Source of the DNA: Gynuella sp.
GTDB lineage: Bacteria > Pseudomonadota > Gammaproteobacteria > Pseudomonadales > Natronospirillaceae
DNA length: 39,850 nt
Direction: 5' to 3'
Assembly: GCA_028282465.1 (NCBI GenBank)
Contig: JANQHX010000007.1
Span: 64,001-103,850 of the forward strand
Shown here: positions 25,316-33,532 of the stretch, piece by piece
Layout: each line of letters begins with the position of its first letter
Position numbering within the stretch: the stretch's first letter is position 1
Notes under the pieces: generated by a model
The model's database searches: none
What the model was told of the DNA's origin: nothing
Seen by the model: only the letters and a program-made list of their open reading frames with translations
Translations under genes and position numbers: made by a program

Positions 25316-27018
25316 TGAAAGCAGTAGTGAATCTTGTCAGTGTGCTCGCGACAGTCATATTAACTGGCTGTGCGACTTATGGCGGCAATGCCAATGACGC
25401 ATTGCAACAGGTTCAATCCGAACAATATGAAAGCGCAGAAACATCTTTTAAAGAAATATTGAGCCCCAATGGCAACGATGCCTTGCTCTACTATCTTGAA
25501 TTGGGAATGGTATCCCACCTTCAAGGGGATTTTGATGAAAGTAACCGGTTGTTAGAACAGGCTTATGGTTTGGCCGACAACATGAATTCTGCCGGCTTTC
25601 TGGAAAAGCTCAGAGTTGCCATGAGTAACCCTCGAAATAGTAAATACCGAGGAGCAGACTATGAACGGGCTTTAATCAATTATGTAAAGGCACTTAATTT
25701 TATTTTGTCTGCCCAGCAGGCAGACAGAAATCCTACCGATTTAGAAGCGGCTCGAGTGGAAATTCGTCGATTAGATATTCTGCTTAGCCAAATGGAAGTT
25801 GAACTGGGCAACTATGACGAAGCAGCCTCTAAGGATAAATCCAGATTCGGTCGCTTAAATAATTTGTTTAGAACTATTCAAGGGCAATGGTTCAACCCTG
25901 AAGACTTATTATTTCGTACCGACGCCTGGAGCCTTTATCTTTCTGGTTTAACCTATGAACTAAATAACGAGATGGACGATGCACGAATAAGCTATCAACA
26001 ATCGTACAATGCTTATAAGTCTGGTTTTGCTGAGCAATATGGTTTGGACCAAGCCATTGTCGAGCAAGTTCAATGGGATTGGGTACGCACTGCATTAAAT
26101 GCTGGATTCACCCGAGGAGAATTGGAATATGTCACTAAAAACTTTTCCGATACCTATCGAAGAAAACTTCCTGAAGCTCGACAAGAAAAAACAGAGATCA
26201 TTCTGATTCAGCATTTGGATCTCATTCAGCCTAGAGGTGAAATGAACTTCTATGTGTATATTGAACCCTGGAGCCAGCTACTAGTATTGGAGCCGTTGTT
26301 TTTTGGCACCAATCAGCAGCAAAACGATCAATTCGCATGGTTTCTAATGCTCTATGCGGATTTAGGACTTACGGATCTTATCGGTCGATATGCATCTGGA
26401 GGCGCGTTCTCAACACTCGAAGGGGTTATCACCAAGAAAAAAATTCCCATGGGCCCATTTTGGAATCAGTTGAAACAACTTGGGGTGATTGACGCCATCG
26501 GCGTAGAAGGCCTGAGGGTTACAGTTCCTTATTATCCGAACTTGAATGATGCCCCTGGCCCATCCGCGGTAACGGTGAATGGAAAGGTTCAAAATCTACT
26601 TCCAGCTTCCTCACCCAACAGAATCGCGATGCAGGAATTAATTCGCCAATCGCCACAAATTTTGCGCGAATCTATCGCTAGAGAATTACTTAAAGCCACC
26701 ACGGGTCAGCAAATTAGTAATTTAGTTTCCGAAGAAGATGAAGTCGCTGGCGCACTATTGGACTTGGTTTCCAAGATTGCCACTGTTGCAACATCTAAAT
26801 CTGAAACTCGAAGCTGGCTAACACTACCTGGTGAAATTCGCATGGCGCGAATTGAAGTACCGCCAGGTGAAGTTGATCTACAACTTAGCACCCAATGGGC
26901 AGGGGTGGGTGGTTCAAAAACTCAGAATTTTACTGTTCAAGTTCAACCTGGACAGAAAAAAATCGTCCTAATACCTACCATGACTAATAGCTCTGAATTT
27001 TCATCAATAGTTTATTAA
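25315..27018 (+). CDS. COG3014-like TPR lipoprotein
   Basis: A 567-aa lipoprotein (lipobox LTGC, C19). The N-terminal ~250 residues are helical and TPR-like (ALQQVQSEQYESAETSFKEI, then YYLELGMVSHLQGDFDESNR), followed by a region conserved in the COG3014 family (GLRVTVPYYPNL; SIARELLKATTGQ) and a C-terminal beta-rich end (SWLTLPGEIRMARIEVPPGE, then VQPGQKKIVLIPT). It is probably a scaffold on the inner face of the outer membrane. Start ATG overlaps the previous stop (TAATG). COG3014 genes are recurrently next to LpoB-type genes, as here. Confidence 0.75.
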   Translation: MKAVVNLVSVLATVILTGCATYGGNANDALQQVQSEQYESAETSFKEILSPNGNDALLYYLELGMVSHLQGDFDESNRLLEQAYGLADNMNSAGFLEKLRVAMSNPRNSKYRGADYERALINYVKALNFILSAQQADRNPTDLEAARVEIRRLDILLSQMEVELGNYDEAASKDKSRFGRLNNLFRTIQGQWFNPEDLLFRTDAWSLYLSGLTYELNNEMDDARISYQQSYNAYKSGFAEQYGLDQAIVEQVQWDWVRTALNAGFTRGELEYVTKNFSDTYRRKLPEARQEKTEIILIQHLDLIQPRGEMNFYVYIEPWSQLLVLEPLFFGTNQQQNDQFAWFLMLYADLGLTDLIGRYASGGAFSTLEGVITKKKIPMGPFWNQLKQLGVIDAIGVEGLRVTVPYYPNLNDAPGPSAVTVNGKVQNLLPASSPNRIAMQELIRQSPQILRESIARELLKATTGQQISNLVSEEDEVAGALLDLVSKIATVATSKSETRSWLTLPGEIRMARIEVPPGEVDLQLSTQWAGVGGSKTQNFTVQVQPGQKKIVLIPTMTNSSEFSSIVY

Positions 27019-27030
27019 ATGAGGCCAACC

Positions 27031-27615
27031 ATGAAATTGAAGTTTTTAATTATTTCTTTGTGTTCAGTTTTCTTGCTGCAAGCATGCGGTGGAACAACAG
27101 TGAAGCGCGTTGATGCTAACGAGGAAATTGCGTTAACTGATAAGTGGAATGCGACTGACTCTAGATTGGTAGCAGACACCATGATGGAAGACATGTTGAG
27201 CTTCCCTTGGTACACAGATTTCTTAATTAAAGGCGATGAGCGTCCTAGGGTGATTGTTCAACAGATTAGAAATAAGTCACACGAGCACGTGTCGGTAGAC
27301 ACCTTTATCAATGACATAAAAAGAGCGTTATTGAAAAACGGTAAAATAGATTTTGTTGCTGCTGGCGATGAAAGAGAGGACATTCGTGCTGAACGAGAAG
27401 ATCAAGAACTCAATGCAACGGCTGAAACCGCCAACGAAATGGGTCAAGAATTGGGTGCAGACTTTGCGATGACAGGTGAAATCAATTCATTTGTCGATAG
27501 CTTAGACAACAAACGTGTTACGTTTTATCAAGTGGATCTAAAGCTTATTGATATGCTGACGAACCGCGAAGTTTGGATTGGCCAAGAAAAAATTCAGAAA
27601 GTATTGGAAAAGTAA
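27031..27615 (+). CDS. lpoB: LpoB-family penicillin-binding protein activator
   Basis: From ATG 27031 (AGG seven bases upstream) this is a 194-aa lipoprotein with lipobox LQAC (C19) and GG at +2. An earlier ATG at 27019 directly follows the previous stop and would give a less typical signal. The C-terminal domain has RPRVIVQQIRNKSHEHVSVD, FINDIKRALLKNGKIDFV and ELGADFAMTGEINSFVD, the LpoB/YcfM pattern. In E. coli LpoB reaches through the peptidoglycan to activate PBP1B. A PBP1B with a UB2H-like region is encoded at 18239-20617. Homology is good; function as an activator here is inferred. Confidence 0.82.
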   Translation: MKLKFLIISLCSVFLLQACGGTTVKRVDANEEIALTDKWNATDSRLVADTMMEDMLSFPWYTDFLIKGDERPRVIVQQIRNKSHEHVSVDTFINDIKRALLKNGKIDFVAAGDEREDIRAEREDQELNATAETANEMGQELGADFAMTGEINSFVDSLDNKRVTFYQVDLKLIDMLTNREVWIGQEKIQKVLEK

Positions 27616-27621
27616 TAGACC

Positions 27622-28647
27622 ATGAAAACAAGCTCTCATGTTAAATCGTTCTACCAAGTTCTTTGGCTGGTTTTCATTGTAGGGCTTGTAGCTGGCTGTC
27701 AGACAAGCACTTCAAAGCCTCAAGCTGAGTCAAAGGCAACAGACACGAATTTTCCCAGCTGGGTGACAGAGTTACCTGTTAAAAGTGGCTGGGCTTATGG
27801 GGTAGGTTCTGCGGAACTACTGGGCGACCCGTCCGCGGTCGCTCAATTAGCCAGGAACCGAGCTAGATTAGATCTTATTCGAAGTCTAAAGGTCAGTATT
27901 TCTGGCCAGTCGATCAATCAAATTACGGTTTCGGGTAATGGTGTGGAACAGGCCGCCAGACAACGGGTGGTGTCGAATGTAGATGCTTTCGATGTTGAAG
28001 GTTTAGAGGTTGCTGAGAGTTACACCAGCAATAGCCATGTATTCGTTCTTATGGCCTTGGATCGAAACAAAGCCGGCAACATTGTAAAAAGGCAGATGAG
28101 CGAAATTGAGCTTGAGCTGGAAAAGTCTGAACCATTATCTGGATCCGTTTTAGAGCAACTCAAGCAACTGTCTCCCAGCCTTCGGTTAGAATCACAATGG
28201 CTCGCTAAAGCAGAACAGTACAGAATTCTGACGGGGCGCACCGATACGCTATTGAACGATAGAATCCGCCAGGACAATAAAAAGCTGGCCAGTCTTCTAG
28301 ACCAGCTGAAACTCCATGTTACGGCTATTAACCCTGACGGCGAAACCTTACTCCCCGCGGTAAGAGCTGAACTCACAGGCAAAGGCTTCATTATTCGGCC
28401 ATCTCAACAAGACGCTGACCTCAGGCTGACTCTCGGGGTCATTAAGCGTAGCCAAGTAGAAAATGGTCGTGAATATGCACACCTAACCTCTATTGTTGAG
28501 CTCCTAGATCCGGAAAACCGACTCATTATGCAAGGTAACCCTAAGGCGAAAGGAGTATCAGGAGTGGTTGGACGAGCCGAAGAAAAGGCTATAGAGCAGT
28601 TAGCAGATGAGATTATGAATCTGGTGATGGCCGCTATTCTCCCCTAG
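27622..28647 (+). CDS. Second LPP20-domain lipoprotein
   Basis: Last gene of the operon, starting 6 bp after lpoB. The 341-aa lipoprotein has lipobox VAGC (C26). The LPP20 segment FPSWVTELPVKSGWAYGVGS, then AQLARNRARLDLIRSLKVSI, is related to that of the first operon gene. A conserved C-terminal domain follows (LTGKGFIIRPSQQDADLRL, then a beta-rich stretch), of the type found in FlgT/LPS-assembly-like envelope proteins. It may form an outer-membrane complex with its operon partners. Function unknown. Confidence 0.72.
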   Translation: MKTSSHVKSFYQVLWLVFIVGLVAGCQTSTSKPQAESKATDTNFPSWVTELPVKSGWAYGVGSAELLGDPSAVAQLARNRARLDLIRSLKVSISGQSINQITVSGNGVEQAARQRVVSNVDAFDVEGLEVAESYTSNSHVFVLMALDRNKAGNIVKRQMSEIELELEKSEPLSGSVLEQLKQLSPSLRLESQWLAKAEQYRILTGRTDTLLNDRIRQDNKKLASLLDQLKLHVTAINPDGETLLPAVRAELTGKGFIIRPSQQDADLRLTLGVIKRSQVENGREYAHLTSIVELLDPENRLIMQGNPKAKGVSGVVGRAEEKAIEQLADEIMNLVMAAILP

Positions 28648-28668
28648 AACCTGTTCAATTTCCATTCA

Positions 28669-28695
28669 GGTCGCTCATTCAGAGTGACCTTACTT
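28669..28695 (+). terminator. Candidate terminator of the lipoprotein operon
   Basis: GGTCGCTC (28669-28676) pairs with GAGTGACC (28682-28689), one G-T wobble, five-base loop, followed by TTACTT. The T tract is poor. It is 21 bases after the operon's last stop. Confidence 0.5.
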
Positions 28696-28964
28696 CTGTA
28701 ACCAAATGTACGTTCTTTACCCTTAGCAACCTCCGCCAAAAAAAAGCATGCCTGCATTCAGGGGCCCGACGCGGCTTTGACAAGACTAATTTAACCAAGT
28801 TAACAGTTTGAAAATATTTGATTCGTAAACTTTTTTTATTGCGACAAACCTTAGTCAAAAAATTGGTTTTTAGGCCGAAAAGGATTTAAAAACAGACTTT
28901 AATAAACTATTGAAATAATTCATTTTTTTACCATTTAGAACAGTTTTCAAAGTCCAGGGTTTCT
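28696..28964 (+). other. AT-rich intergenic region
   Basis: About 270 bases after the operon with no recognised gene or RNA. It grows very AT-rich toward the next ORF, suggesting promoter DNA for the small membrane protein at 28965, but no clear -35/-10 pair stood out. Confidence 0.3.
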
Positions 28965-29213
28965 ATGCTTTACGTATCAAAGTTGTTAATACAAATTGGT
29001 TGGAAGTCCGTTCAAATGAATTTTAAATCATTACTGTCAACTTTACTTTTTATTCCGACTTTTGGGTTTCTTGGTGCTGGTCTGGTTTTGTTCGATAAGG
29101 CGTTGTTAGTCGAATCCGCTGTCTGCTTAGTGTGCTGCATAATAGGTGAGACGCTTATTTGGCTGTTGTCCAAACCTTCCCTCGACATCGAACCGGTGCG
29201 AATTCAGCGCTAG
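28965..29213 (+). CDS. Small two-helix membrane protein (82 aa, hypothetical)
   Basis: Two hydrophobic segments (LLSTLLFIPTFGFLGAGLVLF and LVESAVCLVCCIIGETLIWLL, each slightly trimmed at the ends by a polar residue) with a short soluble tail. ATG 28965 has AGGG five bases upstream; an internal ATG at 29016 gives a 65-aa version that also starts just before the first helix. A strong terminator follows. I recognise no family. Confidence 0.5.
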   Translation: MLYVSKLLIQIGWKSVQMNFKSLLSTLLFIPTFGFLGAGLVLFDKALLVESAVCLVCCIIGETLIWLLSKPSLDIEPVRIQR

Positions 29214-29219
29214 GGCAGC

Positions 29220-29250
29220 GGGGTGAGTGATCACCCCCATTTCTTTTTCT
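29220..29250 (+). terminator. Rho-independent terminator
   Basis: GGGGTGA (29220-29226) and TCACCCC (29231-29237) form a perfect 7 bp stem with loop GTGA, followed by a T-rich tract. It ends the small membrane-protein transcript and leaves under 40 bases before the MalE-like ATG. Confidence 0.8.
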
Positions 29251-29288
29251 ACCCAAAAACCAATACCATAAGGCAAATTTTTGTTCGG

Positions 29289-30506
29289 ATGGTATTTGTG
29301 AAACCTAATTATCTACACATTCTTTCAGTTTCAATTTTTCTTTCGTTTTCGGCCGTTGCTGAAGAAAACGAGGACGCTCTAACGCTTTGGATGGATGCCA
29401 GCCAACCCGTAGCAGGATTGGAAGCTGTCGCTGAGCTTTTTACAGCTGATAAGGGCGTTAAAGTGGTTATCGAAAGCCCGGACAGAATTCCTACCCGATT
29501 TCAGAAATTGTCGGCTGTAGGTGAAGGCCCTGATATTGTATTTTGGAACCATCAATATCTAGAAGACTGGGCCAAAGCTAAGCTCATATCACCCGTTGCC
29601 CCTGGACAAAAACTAGTCGATCAAACAGATAATTTTTGGCTTGCAGCTAAATACAATAATCAAACCTATGCCTACCCTTACGCGGTGAGCGGCACTCTAT
29701 TGATGGCGAATAAAAGCCTGATGAGTGCTGACCCCAAAACCTTCGATGAATTGGTTTTCGAAACCAGTGGTATAGGCTCCGCAGAGCATTCTATTTTATG
29801 GGATTACAGCAACCCCTATTTCAGTTATTCCTTAGCCTTAGCCGAGGGCGGTTATATCTTTTCAACTGCCGAAGGCAAGTGGGCACCTGATCAAGTTGGA
29901 CTGGCCGAACCCGGAACCGTAAAAGCGCTCAGCAAATTAAGAAGTTGGTTAGACATGTCTGGGTTACCTAGATCTGTGGATTACAACACCGCTGATCGAT
30001 TGTTTGTGGAAGGAAAAAGTGCCTCCATTATTAATGGATATTGGGCATGGCAAAGATACCAGCAAGAAGGAATTGAATTGATTCCGTTGGATTTCCCAAT
30101 CGTGGAAACCAAGCCAGCTAAAAGTCTACTACTGGTTGATATCGCGGCGATTAACTCGTCTTCAGATAAAAAACTGTTAGCAGCACAGTTTCTTGAGTTT
30201 TATTTGCTATCTGAGCAAGGCCAAAAGTTAATGCATGAAGCTCAAGACTCTGGAATGCCAGTTAACCTCAAACTTCAGCAAGAGCTGTCTGCACAAAACC
30301 AATCACTGGCAAAAATTTATAGCATTTGGCGACAGGGTGAAATCATCCCAAATGTATCTGCAACTGCACTTTTCTGGAATCACTCGAACAGGGCCTTCAA
30401 GCAAGCCTTAAAACAAGATTTGAATCCGAAGCAAACGCTAGTACAAGCTCAACAAAGTTACCTGACGGCTCTGGAAAAATCAGCAGCTCCCGTTAAGCCT
30501 GAATAG
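29289..30506 (+). CDS. MalE-like maltose/oligosaccharide-binding protein (orphan)
   Basis: A 405-aa periplasmic binding protein from ATG 29289, with a signal peptide ending at about SAVAEE. The upstream part of the frame overlaps a terminator and is not protein-like. Similarity to E. coli MalE runs along its length: LTLWMDASQP, IESPDRIPTRFQKLSAVGEG, GPDIVFWNH, AYPYAVSGTLLMANKSL, YFSYSLALAEGGY, SIINGYWAWQRYQ and GEIIPNVSATALFW. No MalF, MalG or MalK gene is in the window, so it works with a distant transporter or as a sensor. It is followed by radA after 33 bp. Confidence 0.82.
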   Translation: MVFVKPNYLHILSVSIFLSFSAVAEENEDALTLWMDASQPVAGLEAVAELFTADKGVKVVIESPDRIPTRFQKLSAVGEGPDIVFWNHQYLEDWAKAKLISPVAPGQKLVDQTDNFWLAAKYNNQTYAYPYAVSGTLLMANKSLMSADPKTFDELVFETSGIGSAEHSILWDYSNPYFSYSLALAEGGYIFSTAEGKWAPDQVGLAEPGTVKALSKLRSWLDMSGLPRSVDYNTADRLFVEGKSASIINGYWAWQRYQQEGIELIPLDFPIVETKPAKSLLLVDIAAINSSSDKKLLAAQFLEFYLLSEQGQKLMHEAQDSGMPVNLKLQQELSAQNQSLAKIYSIWRQGEIIPNVSATALFWNHSNRAFKQALKQDLNPKQTLVQAQQSYLTALEKSAAPVKPE

Positions 30507-30539
30507 ATTCAACTCACCCGCCTGTTTTGGAGACACTAA

Positions 30540-31916
30540 ATGGCTAAGCAAAAAATCGCATTCGTGTGCAGTGAATGCGGTGCCGATTACACCAAGTGGC
30601 AAGGCCAGTGCAGTGAGTGCAAAGCTTGGAATACCCTAAAGGAATTTAAGCCAAGTGCCGGATCAAAGAGCCGAAGTGTCAGCTTTGAAGGCTACGCAGG
30701 AAGCCTTTCTCAAACCGTTACCAGTCTCTCTGAAGTGGATTTATCTGAACAGCCTAGATTCACAACGGGCATGTCCGAGTTTGACCGAGTACTGGGCGGA
30801 GGCTTAGTAAAGGGGTCAGCGGTACTTGTTGGTGGTCACCCTGGGGCAGGTAAAAGTACCCTTCTTTTGCAAACTATGTGTCACCTTTCTGAATCCATGA
30901 ACGCTCTATATGTTACTGGAGAGGAATCTTTACAGCAGGTAGCTATGAGGGCTCAACGACTCAATCTACCCATGCAAAACCTGCAAATGCTCTCTGAAAC
31001 CAATGTCGAAGCGATTTGCCAAACGGCACAGGAACTGAAGCCAGCCATTATGGTGGTTGATTCTATTCAGGTAATGCATGTGCCAGATATTGAAAGCGCC
31101 CCTGGGTCTGTCAGTCAAGTTAGGGAAGCCGCGGCTTGGCTAACACGTTTCGCGAAACAAACGGGTACTGCACTTTTTATTGTTGGGCATGTCACCAAAG
31201 ACGGCTCATTAGCAGGACCGAAAGTGCTCGAGCATATGATTGATTGTTCGATCATGCTTGAAAGCTCTAGTGATTCTCGATTCAGAACGCTTAGGGGCAT
31301 TAAAAATCGCTTCGGCGCAGTTAATGAACTTGGAGTGTTTGCCATGCTTGATATGGGCCTCAAAGAAGTCAAAAACCCAAGTTCAATCTTTTTAAGTCGT
31401 GAAAGTGCAGATGCACCAGGTTCAGTAGTCACGGTGTTTTGGGAAGGTACCCGCCCGATATTAGTTGAAATGCAGGCATTGGTCGATGAGTCTCAAATGG
31501 GGTACCCCAAGCGAGTCGCTGTTGGTCAGGACAGCAATAGAATGTCCATGCTACTGGCAGTGTTAAATCGCCATGGCGGGGTTTTTACCGGTGACCAAGA
31601 CGTCTTCTTAAATGTAGTTGGTGGTGTTCGAATTGCTGAAACATCTGGCGATTTACCAGCACTGGTTTCAATTTTATCGAGCTTAAAAAATAAAGCCTTA
31701 CCTAAGGATCTAGTGGTTTTTGGGGAGGTTGGTTTGTCCGGCGAAATCAGACCAGTACCCAGTGGCCAGGAGCGCTTGAAAGAAGCGGTTAAGCACAGCT
31801 TTAAACGAGCCATTATCCCTTTTGGCAACAAGCCTAAAACTATCGACCCGGGCGTAAAGGTATGGTCGGTGAAAAACCTGCAAGAGGTGTTAGGCATTTT
31901 AAGAGAGCTGGACTAA
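30540..31916 (+). CDS. radA: DNA repair protein RadA
   Basis: RecA-like branch-migration ATPase acting in recombinational repair. The 458-aa protein has an N-terminal zinc finger (C10, C13, C24, C27), a RecA-type core with Walker A GGHPGAGKST and Walker B-like IMVVDSIQVM, the RadA-specific KNRFG motif (RGIKNRFGAVNELGVF) and a C-terminal Lon protease-like domain (FLNVVGGVRI, then VVFGEVGLSGEIRPV). GGAG lies seven bases before the ATG. It begins 33 bp after the MalE-like gene and may share its transcript. Confidence 0.96.
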   Translation: MAKQKIAFVCSECGADYTKWQGQCSECKAWNTLKEFKPSAGSKSRSVSFEGYAGSLSQTVTSLSEVDLSEQPRFTTGMSEFDRVLGGGLVKGSAVLVGGHPGAGKSTLLLQTMCHLSESMNALYVTGEESLQQVAMRAQRLNLPMQNLQMLSETNVEAICQTAQELKPAIMVVDSIQVMHVPDIESAPGSVSQVREAAAWLTRFAKQTGTALFIVGHVTKDGSLAGPKVLEHMIDCSIMLESSSDSRFRTLRGIKNRFGAVNELGVFAMLDMGLKEVKNPSSIFLSRESADAPGSVVTVFWEGTRPILVEMQALVDESQMGYPKRVAVGQDSNRMSMLLAVLNRHGGVFTGDQDVFLNVVGGVRIAETSGDLPALVSILSSLKNKALPKDLVVFGEVGLSGEIRPVPSGQERLKEAVKHSFKRAIIPFGNKPKTIDPGVKVWSVKNLQEVLGILRELD

Positions 31917-31933
31917 TAAGCTACACTCATATC

Positions 31934-32932
31934 ATGTTTTCTTTCCAAGATTATTTAATCACCTATCGAGCGCATTGGCTCCTCACATTGATGTTTTTGC
32001 TGTTTCCTGCAAGCACTTGGAGTGAAGCATTGGACCAGGCAGCCACTGAAGAAACAGGTGATTGCCCATCTGAGCGTTTTGATTCGATCTTAGACAGAAG
32101 CTATTGCTGGCTCTCAACCGGTGTAAGCAAACCGGCCGAAATTGTTGACAAAGCGTTTTCAACAAAAGATCAAAAGAATGATAAGCCAGGTCGAATAAGG
32201 GTTAAGGTTTCAACAGGGCCTAAATGGGACTCCAAAAAAGATTGGCGCTATCTCACTAATGTCAGCACCCAAGCCACACTGCCAAACCTACAAGATCGTT
32301 TGAGCATTGAGTTCAATACATCTAGGTCATTTGACCCAGATGCTGAAAATTCTTCAGATTCAGAACAAGAGGAAATAACAGAAACTGACTCAAGTTTTGG
32401 CCTAGTTTTTAAATCGATAATTGGACGTGCAGGATCTGGTATACGATGGAACGGACGCCTGATCTTCTATTCGTTTTTAGAAATTCCCTTTTACTGGAAA
32501 CTGTTTAACCATGACCTTGCACTGGTGCATAGATTTACTTGGGATGATGACGATAGTTTTGGCTGGAGCAATTCTTTTTTAGTTGAGCACCCGCTGAAAG
32601 ATCCTCTGGTATTGGGTTTTTCTAATCAATTGAACCAAGAGTACGACCCAGATGTGGCGGCTAACATTAGCTCGCTGTATTTGAGATGGCACCACAATAA
32701 ATGGCAATCTCGATCTTATCTTGGGTATGAGCAAGCCAGCGAGCAAGACTTTGAAAGCTGGAACTCAGAAAGTTATTGGGTTGGTGTCAGCACATCAAAA
32801 GCCTTCTTTCGTCCTTGGATTCGATTTGGGCTCACCCCTCAAATCAGTTGGCCGGAAGAATACGATTTCAACGAAGTTCGGAGCATTGCCTTCCGAGCAA
32901 CCTTTGTATTTGACTCAAAATACAACCGATAA
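31934..32932 (+). CDS. Outer-membrane-like protein (hypothetical)
   Basis: From ATG 31934 (18 bases after radA) this is a 332-aa exported protein with a hydrophobic signal (LLTLMFLLFPASTWS), two cysteines near the mature N-terminus (GDCPSERF, SYCWLS), an acidic linker (about residues 140-155) and a beta-rich C-terminal half with alternating aromatic strands (LALVHRFTWDDDDSFGWSNS, SLYLRWHHNKWQ, YWVGVSTSKAF). It looks like an outer-membrane beta-barrel. I cannot assign a family. No good ribosome binding site, so translation may depend on radA. Confidence 0.62.
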   Translation: MFSFQDYLITYRAHWLLTLMFLLFPASTWSEALDQAATEETGDCPSERFDSILDRSYCWLSTGVSKPAEIVDKAFSTKDQKNDKPGRIRVKVSTGPKWDSKKDWRYLTNVSTQATLPNLQDRLSIEFNTSRSFDPDAENSSDSEQEEITETDSSFGLVFKSIIGRAGSGIRWNGRLIFYSFLEIPFYWKLFNHDLALVHRFTWDDDDSFGWSNSFLVEHPLKDPLVLGFSNQLNQEYDPDVAANISSLYLRWHHNKWQSRSYLGYEQASEQDFESWNSESYWVGVSTSKAFFRPWIRFGLTPQISWPEEYDFNEVRSIAFRATFVFDSKYNR

Positions 32933-32949
32933 AATAGCGCAGTTTAGAG

Positions 32950-33285
32950 TTAGTGTTGATCCAGCATAATTAGATTGCCATCTAGGTCTTCAAACACAAT
33001 ATGCCCAGGCCCGTCAGTGCCGACAGACTTAGTTTGAATATCGACTCCCTGCTTCTCAAGAGCACTTTCAATTGACCTTACGTCGGTAGGATTGAAGGTT
33101 AAAATGTTTTTATCAAACATGTCTTGAAACAGGCCTATCACAGCCTCTCCATGCTTTAAGATCAACCATTTATCTTCCACAGAACCACAGCCTTCCAAGG
33201 CTTCAAATCCAAGCTTTTGATAAAACTCTAAAGACTTCTGAATATCCTTTACGGTAAGACTCACTGAAAACTGACCTAATTCCAT
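32950..33285 (-). CDS. VOC (glyoxalase/bleomycin resistance) superfamily protein
   Basis: A 111-aa single VOC domain from ATG 33285 with GAGGT upstream. It starts MELGQFSVSLTVKDIQKSLE and has FYQKLGFEALEG, LILKHGEAVIGLFQ, GVDIQTKSVGTDGPGHIVFE and DLDGNLIMLDQH, the paired beta-alpha-beta-beta-beta modules. Such small proteins bind a metal and act as lyases, dioxygenases or antibiotic binders; this one cannot be assigned further. It is convergent with the barrel protein and co-directional with the CNB gene 240 bp upstream. Confidence 0.85.
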   Translation of the reverse strand: MELGQFSVSLTVKDIQKSLEFYQKLGFEALEGCGSVEDKWLILKHGEAVIGLFQDMFDKNILTFNPTDVRSIESALEKQGVDIQTKSVGTDGPGHIVFEDLDGNLIMLDQH

Positions 33286-33420
33286 TTTCAACACCTCGGT
33301 TACACGATGGGAGAGAGTGCATCATACACAGATTACAATGACGCTTTAAAGAATTACCACAGTGACGTGGGCCTCCATGCCCGGTGAAATAATCGTCCTT
33401 GGTTCAGATGCTTTTGTATT

Positions 33421-33435
33421 ACTAGAGACTCTAGT
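33421..33435. promoter_or_regulatory. Perfect 15 bp dyad upstream of the VOC gene
   Basis: ACTAGAGACTCTAGT has two perfect 7 bp arms around one base. It lies about 135 bases before the VOC ATG and about 100 bases after the CNB stop. Operator-like by shape only. Confidence 0.3.
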
Positions 33436-33532
33436 GTCTGGGATGCAGGTTTAACTGCGATAGTAAAACTAGTCGGAATCTACTCAGGTGCAAATAGTAA
33501 TTTGTAAATGATGGTTTCAAATTTTTAGATGC

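Noticed and set aside
31862-31933. Longer start for the outer-membrane-like protein overlapping radA
   Set aside because: The overlap encodes no signal peptide; ATG 31934 precedes a proper hydrophobic signal.
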